Part shown: piece after piece, positions 1 through 5,593 of the stretch
How positions within the stretch are numbered: position 1 is the stretch's first letter
Layout: each line of letters opens with the position of its first letter
NCBI GenBank assembly: GCA_017380975.1
Contig: JAFOCX010000086.1
Span: 1-6,680 of the forward strand
Direction: 5' to 3'
DNA from: Lachnospiraceae bacterium
Lineage (GTDB): Bacteria; Bacillota; Clostridia; Lachnospirales; Lachnospiraceae
Length of the DNA: 6,680 nt
Notes under the pieces: generated by a model
The model's input: the letters and a program-made list of their open reading frames with translations, nothing else
Told to the model about the DNA's origin: nothing
Databases searched by the model: none
Position numbers and translations under genes: made by a program

Positions 1-471
1 CTTGGCCTTGTCACAGGTCAGATCATCGGCAGATGGGGAAATTTCTTCAACTGTGAAGCATTCGGCGGTTTTACCGACGGCCTGTTTGCCATGAGGATCA
101 AGCGAAGCATTGTAAGTGCGAGCATGATCTCCCAGGAACTGATCGACAACCTGATCGTAGAGAACGGAGTGGAGTATATACAGGTACATCCGACCTTCCT
201 TTACGAGTCTTTGTGGAATGTGGGCGTGCTGCTCTTTATGCTCTGGTACCGTAAGAGAAAGAAGTTCGATGGTGAGATGCTTCTCATTTACTTTACCGGT
301 TACGGCATCGGACGCGCCTGGATCGAGGGTCTGAGAACCGACTCCCTTCTTGTACCGGGTACCGGACTTGCAGTATCCCAGTTATTGTCCATCGTCCTTG
401 CGGCGGTTTCTCTGGCAATCCTTTTCTATCGCCACAGACAGGAAGCAAAGAAAAGAGAGGGGAACTCATAG
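1..471 (+). CDS. lgt: Prolipoprotein diacylglyceryl transferase (Lgt), C-terminal part
   Basis: The frame is open from the first base of the window, so the gene starts upstream; 156 residues are visible. Lgt is a polytopic membrane enzyme that moves diacylglycerol from phosphatidylglycerol to the lipobox cysteine of prolipoproteins, the first step of lipoprotein maturation. Visible family marks are the signature GRWGNFFNCEAFG near the start of the fragment, HPTFLYES in the middle (family HPTxLYE), and GYGIGRAWIEGLRTDSL, which carries the conserved R..IE..RTD block. Two hydrophobic membrane segments are seen, one around LWNVGVLLFMLWY and one around AVSQLLSIVLAAVSLAILFY. The protein ends in a basic cytoplasmic tail (RHRQEAKKREGNS). 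An ATG further inside the frame at 91 is not the real start because the signature lies upstream of it. The TAG stop directly abuts the ATG of the Spo0E-like gene, implying co-transcription. Family assignment is firm. Confidence 0.95.
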   Translation, partial: LGLVTGQIIGRWGNFFNCEAFGGFTDGLFAMRIKRSIVSASMISQELIDNLIVENGVEYIQVHPTFLYESLWNVGVLLFMLWYRKRKKFDGEMLLIYFTGYGIGRAWIEGLRTDSLLVPGTGLAVSQLLSIVLAAVSLAILFYRHRQEAKKREGNS

Positions 472-633
472 ATGGAAAAAGCGCTGGATAAACAGAGATT
501 AATCGAAAAAATTGAGGCGGCCAGAAGAAAGTTAAATGACAGCATCGATGCAAAAAAAGATTATGATACTATATATCGGTACAGCGTGGAACTGGATCAG
601 TTGATCGAACTATATATTGTGGCCGGATATTAA
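472..633 (+). CDS. Spo0E-like aspartyl-phosphate phosphatase, 53 aa
   Basis: This small gene encodes MEKALDKQRLIEKIEAARRK followed by 33 more residues. The Spo0E family consists of short helical-hairpin proteins that dephosphorylate Spo0A~P and so hold back sporulation. The family mark is visible at residues 38-42, SVELD (consensus SxxLD/SQELD), followed by QLIELYI, as in the usual LDxLIxxY ending. The first helix is about residues 7-25 (IEKIEAARRKLNDSI) and the loop is about 26-31. The length fits the shortest family members, which run from about 50 to 85 residues. The start is supported by AGAGGGG at 456-462, 9 bases before the ATG. It sits directly behind lgt with no gap and is closed by a terminator, so it probably shares the lgt transcript. 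The link to Spo0A is from family knowledge; no Spo0A-pathway partner is visible here. Confidence 0.85.
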   Translation: MEKALDKQRLIEKIEAARRKLNDSIDAKKDYDTIYRYSVELDQLIELYIVAGY

Positions 634-657
634 CAAAAACAATAGATATAGAACCTG

Positions 658-688
658 AAAAAAGTCGCAGATTTGCGGCTTTTTTTTG
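658..688 (+). terminator. Intrinsic terminator after the lgt/Spo0E-like unit
   Basis: The left arm AAAAAAGTCGCA (658-669) pairs with TGCGGCTTTTTT (674-685) around a 4-base GATT loop. This gives a 12-bp stem with one G-U pair, and the T run extends to 687. It lies 25 bases past the Spo0E-like stop codon. The A run on the left arm gives a U run on the other strand as well, so it could work in both directions. It separates the lgt unit from the mraZ promoter. Confidence 0.9.
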
Positions 689-710
689 TTACTTTTTTCT
701 TAAAAAATTC

Positions 711-739
711 TTGCCATTTCATTTGAAATGTACTAAGAT
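711..739 (+). promoter_or_regulatory. Sigma-A-like promoter of the mraZ (dcw) operon
   Basis: A -35 hexamer TTGCCA (711-716, 5/6 to TTGACA) is followed by a 17-bp spacer and a -10 hexamer TAAGAT (734-739, 4/6 to TATAAT). Transcription would begin near 746, just where the MraZ boxes begin. It lies between the terminator and mraZ, about 90 bases before the start codon. The start site is inferred, not shown. Confidence 0.65.
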
Positions 740-747
740 TATTACAG

Positions 748-794
748 AAGTGGTGAAAAGTGGGTTAAAGTGGAGTGAAATGGAGAGAAAGTGG
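748..794 (+). promoter_or_regulatory. MraZ operator: five direct-repeat boxes
   Basis: TGG trinucleotides occur at 751, 761, 771, 781 and 792, each preceded by an A-rich run: GAAGTGGTG, AAAGTGGGT, AAAGTGGAG, GAAATGGAG, AAAGTGGTT. The first four are spaced exactly 10 bp (one helical turn) and the fifth 11 bp. MraZ is known to bind such TGGGN or AAAGTG-type direct repeats at about 10-bp spacing in front of its own gene, so autoregulation of the operon is the natural reading. By the predicted promoter, the boxes lie in the first part of the transcript, where bound MraZ could block initiation or escape. Confidence 0.85.
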
Positions 795-818
795 TTCTCC
801 ATGGAGCGCACGGAGTAC

Positions 819-823
819 AGGAG
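819..823 (+). promoter_or_regulatory. Ribosome binding site fixing the mraZ start
   Basis: AGGAG at 819-823 lies 6 bases before the ATG at 830. This selects ATG 830 over an in-frame GTG at 791, which would fall inside the last MraZ box and has no such site at a proper distance. Confidence 0.85.
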
Positions 824-829
824 AAAAGG

Positions 830-1255
830 ATGTTCATTGGTGAGTACAGTCATACAATCGATACAAAAGGTCGTTTGATTGTTCCGTCCAAGTTCCGTGA
901 GCAGCTGGGCGAAGAGTTCGTTGTTACCAAGGGATTGGACGGCTGTCTTTTCGTGTACGAAAATACAGAGTGGAAATCCTTCGAAGAGAAACTTCACGCA
1001 CTTCCGCTTACCAATGCCAATGCCAGAAAATTTTCCAGATTCTTCCTGGCAGGCGCCAGCGCCTGTGAGGTGGACAAGCAGGGAAGAATTTTGATCCCGG
1101 CTGTTTTAAGAGATTTTGCGAAACTGGAAAAAGACGTTGTATTAGTCGGCGTCGGAAGCCGTATCGAGATCTGGAACAAAGCATTATGGGCTGAAAAGAA
1201 CGTATATGATGACATGGAAGAAATTGCAGAAAATATGGAAGGTCTTGGCATATGA
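830..1255 (+). CDS. mraZ: Transcriptional regulator MraZ
   Basis: This 141-residue protein has the usual MraZ length. It opens with [20 protein letters not shown], almost the family consensus, which also fixes the start at ATG 830. It contains two SpoVT-AbrB-type swapped-hairpin DNA-binding domains: the first has DTKGR at residues 11-15 and the second has DKQGR at 82-86, each followed by a hydrophobic strand ending in Pro. MraZ forms ring-shaped oligomers that bind direct repeats upstream of its own gene and control the division and cell wall operon; five such boxes lie directly upstream. The C-terminal acidic helix (about 115-141) is typical. Its stop overlaps the rsmH start by ATGA, which implies translational coupling. 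In characterised bacteria MraZ and RsmH are antagonistic at the level of operon control, so their coupling is expected. Confidence 0.97.
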   Translation: MFIGEYSHTIDTKGRLIVPSKFREQLGEEFVVTKGLDGCLFVYENTEWKSFEEKLHALPLTNANARKFSRFFLAGASACEVDKQGRILIPAVLRDFAKLEKDVVLVGVGSRIEIWNKALWAEKNVYDDMEEIAENMEGLGI

Positions 1256-2187
1256 TTTTTGAACACAAGTCAGTTCTCCTTTATGAGACAGTAGACAGCT
1301 TAAATATCAAACCGGACGGAATTTACGTCGATGGTACCCTTGGCGGCGGCGGACATGCTTTCGAAGTCGCAAGCAGACTTGGTGAGAACGGCCGTCTGAT
1401 CGGTATCGATCAGGATGCGGACGCGATCAAGGCAGCGACAGAACGTCTGGAACCATTTAAAGAGAAAGTTACCATTGTTCGGAGCAACTACCGCAATATC
1501 CGGGAAGTGCTCACAGGATTAGGGATTCAAAAAGTAGATGGTATTTATCTCGATCTTGGTGTTTCTTCTTACCAATTGGACACGGCAGAACGAGGATTCA
1601 CATATCGAGAGAATGCCCCTCTGGACATGCGCATGGACCAGAGAAACGAAAAAACCGCAGCGGATATCGTCAATGACTACACGGAGATGGAACTCTTCCG
1701 TGTAATCCGCGATTACGGTGAAGACAAATTTGCAAAGAACATTGCAAAACACATTGTGAGAGCAAGAGAGAACGGCAGGATCGAGACAACCGACCAGCTG
1801 GTGGAGATCATCAAAGCCGCGATCCCGGCGAAGATGCGTATGGAAGGCGGCCATCCGGCCAAGAGAACGTTCCAGGCGATCCGAATCGAGCTCAACAAAG
1901 AACTGGAAGTTCTGACAGATTCCATCGATACGATGATCGATCTGTTAAATCCGGACGGAAGACTTTCGATCATTACCTTCCACTCTCTGGAAGACCGCAT
2001 CGTAAAGTTGCGCTTCCGTGACAATGAAAATCCTTGTGTTTGCCCGCCGAACTTACCGGTTTGTGTATGCGGCAAGAAGAGCAAGGGCAAAGTGATCACG
2101 AGAAAACCGATCATCCCGGCAGACGAGGAGATCGAAGAGAATAAGCGTTCCAAGAGCTCCAAGCTCCGCGTATTTGAACGCAGATAA
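1252..2187 (+). CDS. rsmH: 16S rRNA (cytosine(1402)-N(4))-methyltransferase RsmH
   Basis: RsmH (older name MraW) methylates N4 of C1402 in the 16S rRNA decoding centre, using S-adenosylmethionine. The 311 residues match the family's usual length. Visible marks are the SAM-binding loop GTLGGGGH (28-35), the acidic pair in GIDQDADAI (D53, D55) that ends the second strand, DLGVSS (101-106) with the following ERGFTYR and [20 protein letters not shown] (from 201), and FHSLEDR (243-249). Near the C-terminus are two CxC pairs (C262/C264 and C271/C273) spaced around PPNLPV. This pattern is common in Firmicute RsmH and could bind a metal, though I know of no proof. The basic tail ([14 protein letters not shown]) is usual. 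The start overlaps the mraZ stop by four bases. A 45-bp gap without a recognisable terminator or promoter separates it from ftsL. Confidence 0.97.
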   Translation: MIFEHKSVLLYETVDSLNIKPDGIYVDGTLGGGGHAFEVASRLGENGRLIGIDQDADAIKAATERLEPFKEKVTIVRSNYRNIREVLTGLGIQKVDGIYLDLGVSSYQLDTAERGFTYRENAPLDMRMDQRNEKTAADIVNDYTEMELFRVIRDYGEDKFAKNIAKHIVRARENGRIETTDQLVEIIKAAIPAKMRMEGGHPAKRTFQAIRIELNKELEVLTDSIDTMIDLLNPDGRLSIITFHSLEDRIVKLRFRDNENPCVCPPNLPVCVCGKKSKGKVITRKPIIPADEEIEENKRSKSSKLRVFERR

Positions 2188-2232
2188 TGATTTAGATACC
2201 CGAAGAAATATGATAGAAAGGAAAGTGATAGT

Positions 2233-2697
2233 ATGGCTACAGGAAGAGACATCAAGAGAACAAATGCAGCGTATGTAGTTGGCAATACCGCGAGACAGTT
2301 ACACGTACAGGAACGCGAGTATTTCCACGAAGAACGCCATGCTGTTACTCCAAGAAGAGGCCAGGAGAGAGCACTGCCGATGGAGCTTCCGTTCGTCATT
2401 ATGCTGACGATCGCAGCGATCTGCACCCTTTACCTGTGCGTGAGTTACCTTCAGCTTCAGTCCTCCATTACAGCGAGACTGGACCACATCGAATACCTCG
2501 AAGAACGTATTGAGACATTAAAAGCCGACAACGACGCACTTGAGACCAGAATCAATACTTCCGTCGATCTTGATTATGTTTACAAAGTTGCAACAGAGGA
2601 ACTTGGCATGGTTTATGCCAACAAGAATCAGGTTCGTTTGTACAATAAGACGGAAAGCGAGTATGTGAGACAGTATGAAGACATCCCAGAGCGGTAA
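2233..2697 (+). CDS. ftsL: Cell division protein FtsL-like, bitopic membrane protein
   Basis: This 154-residue protein has the FtsL/DivIC layout: a basic cytoplasmic part (1-52), a single membrane span (about 53-75, starting PFVIMLTIAAICTLYL), a leucine and isoleucine heptad coiled coil (about 76-108), and a short extracellular end. FtsL pairs with DivIC/FtsB and DivIB/FtsQ and activates the septal synthase FtsW with its class B PBP. The sequence itself is weakly conserved in the family; assignment rests on topology, size and position between rsmH and a class B PBP. Its cytoplasmic part is longer than usual (about 50 residues against roughly 30 in Bacillus). AAAGGA at 2217-2222 lies 10 bases before the ATG. 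The last 23 bases overlap the following PBP gene in another frame. A DivIC-like identity cannot be excluded from sequence alone. Confidence 0.85.
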   Translation: MATGRDIKRTNAAYVVGNTARQLHVQEREYFHEERHAVTPRRGQERALPMELPFVIMLTIAAICTLYLCVSYLQLQSSITARLDHIEYLEERIETLKADNDALETRINTSVDLDYVYKVATEELGMVYANKNQVRLYNKTESEYVRQYEDIPER

Positions 2698-4840
2698 CAG
2701 AAATAAAAGAAAAGTACTGACACGGTATATGCAAGAGAAGCTGGCGGTTACGGTCCTCGTAATTACGCTGGCTTTAATTGGTCTTGTGGCAGTTCTCTAT
2801 AATTTGATCGAAGATAAAAATGAAGAATATACCCAGATCGTGCTGAACCAGCATTCGTCCTTCGACAGCCGTACGATCCCGTACCGAAGAGGCGATATTG
2901 TGGACAGAAACGGTACGTATCTGGCCACCAGTGAGAAGGTGTACAACCTGATCCTGGATCCGAACCAGATCAATAAGGCTCCGGAAAAATATCTGGAACC
3001 GACGGTGCAGGCCCTTTGTGAAGTGTTTGGTTATGACAGACAGACGGTTCTTGATACGATCAGCAAGAACAGCGAGTCTTATTATGTAAAGTTTGCCCGC
3101 CAGCTTTCTGTTGATGAAAAAGAAGCGTTTGAAGAATTGGCAAACGAGATGAACAAGAAGTTCACGGACGAGCGTAAATCCTCCCGTGTCAAAGGTGTAT
3201 GGTTTGAGGACGAGTACCGCAGATTTTATCCGTACGGTGCACTGGCGTGCAACGTGGTCGGATTTTCTTTTGACAACGGTAAACAGGGCAGCGGCGGTAT
3301 TGAGCAGTATTACAACAGTGAACTGATCGGTATCAACGGACGTGAATACGGTTATCTGGACAGTGAGTCCAATATGGAGAAGATCATCAAATCGGCAGAA
3401 AACGGACATACGATCGTTTCTACCATTGATACCAATATCCAGAAGACGGTTGAGAAGTACATTGACGAGTGGATGAACGGAATCGGAAGTGAGACAGCCT
3501 CTGTTTTGGTCATGAACCCGAACAACGGAGAGATCCTTGCAATGGCATCCAACCGCAGATTTGATCTGAACGATCCGAGAAATCTGTCTTCCATGTATTC
3601 GGAAGCAGAGATTGCAGCGATGACAGAATCCGAGAAGACGGAAGCTTGGAATAAGATGTGGCGTAACTTTGCGGTCAGCGACAGTTACGAGCCGGGTTCT
3701 CCGGCGAAACCTCTGACCGTCGCAGCGTGTCTTGAAGAGGGCGTGGTATACCAGAATGAAACATACCTATGCGATGGCGGTCACCATGTGGGTGGATATA
3801 ATATCCGCTGTGTCAGCCGTCTGGGACACGGAACGATCACTCTGGAACAGTCCCTGATGAAATCCTGCAACGATGTTATGATGCAGATTTCTGCAAGACT
3901 GGGTATTCAGAAGTTTGCGAAATACCAGGAAATGTTTGGATTCGGTCAGAAGACCGGTATCGATCTTCCGGGTGAGGCTGATACTTCCGGACTGATCCGC
4001 AGTGCAGACAATATGGGTTCGACAGACCTTGCATGTTATTCCTTCGGACAGAACTACAACTGTACGATGGTGCAGATGGCATCAGCCCTTTCTTCTATTA
4101 TTAATGGCGGTTCTTATTATGAGCCGCACGTGGTAAAACAGATCCTCAACGAGCAGGGCGCTGTTGTGAAAAAGATCGAGCCAAACCTGGTTCGCGAGAC
4201 CGTTTCCCAGGCGACCAGCGAGTTTGTTGTTGAAGCGATGTTCCAGACCGTGGATCATGAAGAAGGTACCGGTAAAGCCGGCCGCGTGGCAGGATATAAA
4301 GTCGGCGGTAAGACAGGTACTGCTCAGAAGTTCCCGCGTTCTGCGAAGAATTATTTAGTTTCCTTCGCAGGTTTTGCACCGGCGGATGATCCGCAGGTTT
4401 TAGTTTATGTGTGTATCGATACTCCGCATCTTCCGGGTGAGGAGCAGGCGCACAGTACTTTTGCGACAGAAGTATTTCAGAAGATCTTAACGGATATTCT
4501 TCCTTATATGAATGTATTCCCGGATACAGAGATTCCGGAAGAGGTGGATGAAGACCTTGCAAATCAGGAAGAAGGCATTACCAACAAGAATGAAGGCGGT
4601 ATGGAGCCGACAATTGATGATCAGGACGGACAGGCAGGAAAGCCTGAAGAGCCGGAGACAGACGCTGAGGGTAATGTTATTGAACCGGAAAAAGAGCCGG
4701 AAGAAGAAGTGATTTCCTTTGACGGAGGTCTTGGGCTTCCGGAGATGGACCTGGGAACAGCGATTACGATCGATCCAATGCCGGAAGGCGTGACAGATGT
4801 TGCGGCTCCGGGTCCTGGTGAAAAGACGCCGGGAGAATAG
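2675..4840 (+). CDS. Class B penicillin-binding protein (FtsI/PBP2/SpoVD-like transpeptidase), first of two
   Basis: This 721-residue monofunctional D,D-transpeptidase crosslinks peptidoglycan on the outer face of the membrane. Order of parts: a short basic cytoplasmic tail (1-22), a membrane anchor (23-45), a PBP dimerisation/pedestal domain opening with RRGDIVDRNG (71-80) and including FYPYG (184-188), and a transpeptidase domain (about 270-605). All three active-site motifs are present: SPAK with the catalytic Ser342 and Lys345, SCN (397-399), and KTG (546-548, in GGKTGTAQ). It should therefore be active. The more common SxxK form in this family is STFK. After about residue 615 comes a tail of some 107 residues rich in Glu, Asp, Pro and Gly; no PASTA domain is seen. 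The start at 2675 lies inside ftsL with only a weak GTGAGA nearby, so coupling to ftsL is likely. ATG 2729 (Met19) is an alternative that would remove most of the basic tail. Whether this is the vegetative septal enzyme or a sporulation form cannot be decided here. Confidence 0.95.
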   Translation: MKTSQSGNRNKRKVLTRYMQEKLAVTVLVITLALIGLVAVLYNLIEDKNEEYTQIVLNQHSSFDSRTIPYRRGDIVDRNGTYLATSEKVYNLILDPNQINKAPEKYLEPTVQALCEVFGYDRQTVLDTISKNSESYYVKFARQLSVDEKEAFEELANEMNKKFTDERKSSRVKGVWFEDEYRRFYPYGALACNVVGFSFDNGKQGSGGIEQYYNSELIGINGREYGYLDSESNMEKIIKSAENGHTIVSTIDTNIQKTVEKYIDEWMNGIGSETASVLVMNPNNGEILAMASNRRFDLNDPRNLSSMYSEAEIAAMTESEKTEAWNKMWRNFAVSDSYEPGSPAKPLTVAACLEEGVVYQNETYLCDGGHHVGGYNIRCVSRLGHGTITLEQSLMKSCNDVMMQISARLGIQKFAKYQEMFGFGQKTGIDLPGEADTSGLIRSADNMGSTDLACYSFGQNYNCTMVQMASALSSIINGGSYYEPHVVKQILNEQGAVVKKIEPNLVRETVSQATSEFVVEAMFQTVDHEEGTGKAGRVAGYKVGGKTGTAQKFPRSAKNYLVSFAGFAPADDPQVLVYVCIDTPHLPGEEQAHSTFATEVFQKILTDILPYMNVFPDTEIPEEVDEDLANQEEGITNKNEGGMEPTIDDQDGQAGKPEEPETDAEGNVIEPEKEPEEEVISFDGGLGLPEMDLGTAITIDPMPEGVTDVAAPGPGEKTPGE

Positions 4841-4848
4841 AGGTACAA

Positions 4849-5517
4849 ATGGAAAGACAGGTTGATTTAAAAGAAATTTCGGACGGAAAATTATATGGTT
4901 TAGAGGACATGGTGAGAGCAGACTGCGCAGGTTGCGCAGGCTGCTCTGCGTGTTGCATGGGGATGGGAAATTCCGTCATCCTGGATCCATATGATGTGCA
5001 TCGTCTGGTGACAGGAACCGGGATGAGTTTTGAGGCCTTGCTTCAGAAACATCTGGAGCTGAATGTGGTGGACGGTATCATTCTTCCGAATCTGAAAATG
5101 GCGGGAGAAAAGGAAGCATGTGCATTCTTAAATGAGGAAGGACGCTGCAGTGTGCATTCGCACCGTCCGGGTATCTGCAGGATCTTCCCGTTGGGACGTC
5201 TGTATGAAGACGGCAGTTTCCAATATATTCTGCAGGTAAATGAATGCAAGAAGGGAAATCGTTCCAAAGTGAAAGTGAAAAAATGGATCGATACCCCGGA
5301 TGCAAAAAATTATGACAAATACATTGCCAAATGGCATTATTTCTTAAAGGATCTTCAGAAGATCGCAAGAGAAGATGAAGAAGGCACAGCAGCAAAGACC
5401 ATCAGTATGTATGTGTTAAAAGCATTTTACTTGACCGGATTTGCAGCGGAACAGGATTTCTTTGAGCAGTTTTACAGCCGATTGGCAGTAGCAGGTAATC
5501 TGTTTGGATTACAGTAG
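4849..5517 (+). CDS. YkgJ family cysteine-cluster protein
   Basis: This 222-residue soluble protein has the cysteine cluster of the YkgJ/CxxCxxCC family, which is presumed to bind a metal or Fe-S centre. The N-terminal cluster is C26, C29, C32, C35, C36, followed by MGMGNSVILDPYDV, a typical family stretch. A second set is C91, C100 and C110 in the context CAFL...GRCSVHSHRPGICRIFPLGR, and C133 follows in QVNECKKGN. This CxF-x-CxVH-RPxxCRxFP pattern is a strong family signature. The function of most members is unknown; one branch contains flagellin lysine methylase FliB, so a protein-modifying or redox role is possible but unproven. The C-terminal third is helical without known motifs. AGAGG (4839-4843) overlaps the upstream PBP stop and sits 5 bases before the ATG, only 8 bases after that gene, so it is surely co-translated with the PBP. 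The N-terminal cluster has one CxxC unit more than the usual pattern as I know it. Confidence 0.9.
   Translation: MERQVDLKEISDGKLYGLEDMVRADCAGCAGCSACCMGMGNSVILDPYDVHRLVTGTGMSFEALLQKHLELNVVDGIILPNLKMAGEKEACAFLNEEGRCSVHSHRPGICRIFPLGRLYEDGSFQYILQVNECKKGNRSKVKVKKWIDTPDAKNYDKYIAKWHYFLKDLQKIAREDEEGTAAKTISMYVLKAFYLTGFAAEQDFFEQFYSRLAVAGNLFGLQ
4924..4941 (+). repeat. 9-bp tandem duplication in the cysteine cluster
   Basis: TGCGCAGGT (4924-4932) is followed directly by TGCGCAGGC (4933-4941). The copies differ only at the last, synonymous base and encode Cys-Ala-Gly twice. This turns a CxxCxxCC motif into CxxCxxCxxCC in the YkgJ-family protein. It looks like an in-frame duplication of one codon triplet. 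Confidence 0.8.
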
Positions 5518-5530
5518 GAACTTGGCCAAA

Positions 5531-5561
5531 CGGACATAATTTCACTGAAACGCAATATAAT
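5531..5561 (+). promoter_or_regulatory. Possible internal promoter before the second PBP gene
   Basis: The 76-bp gap holds a perfect TATAAT at 5556-5561. The best sigma-A -35 is CGGACA (5531-5536, 4/6) with a long 19-bp spacer, so a housekeeping promoter would be weak. The same stretch also partly resembles sigma-E type elements (CATAAT near 5535, AATATAAT at 5554-5561), which would suit a sporulation PBP, but the spacing is short. No terminator is visible in the gap, so read-through from upstream is expected in any case. Confidence 0.35.
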
Positions 5562-5593
5562 GAGTAACAAGACATTCGTACAGGTGTGGCTTG

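Noticed and set aside
748..794. 10-bp periodic repeats considered as a microsatellite or CRISPR-like array
   Set aside because: Unit length, position before mraZ and the TGG core fit an MraZ operator. There are no spacers of CRISPR size.
797..806. Perfect 10-bp palindrome CTCCATGGAG in the mraZ leader
   Set aside because: Without a loop it cannot form a stable hairpin. It could be a protein site, but one short palindrome is not enough to claim it.
791..829. GTG at 791 as an earlier start of mraZ
   Set aside because: It lies in the last MraZ box, lacks a proper ribosome site, and would add 13 residues before the canonical MFxGEY start at 830.
801..878. Short upstream open frame (ATG 801) overlapping the mraZ start
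   Set aside because: About 25 codons, no good ribosome site, and out of frame with mraZ. Nothing supports its translation.
2035..2070. Two CxC pairs near the C-terminus of RsmH as a novel metal site
   Set aside because: As far as I recall, the pattern is common in RsmH of Firmicutes, so it is not new here. It is noted in the gene entry only.
1713..2426. 237-residue open frame on the minus strand
   Set aside because: It is antisense to rsmH and ftsL, both well supported, and has no recognisable domain.
2774..3409. 211-residue open frame on the minus strand
   Set aside because: It is antisense to the first PBP's pedestal domain and is explained by codon bias of the real gene.
5522..5529. 8-bp palindrome TTGGCCAA after the YkgJ gene, considered as part of a terminator
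   Set aside because: There is no loop and no T run, so it is not a terminator, and it is too short to claim as an operator.
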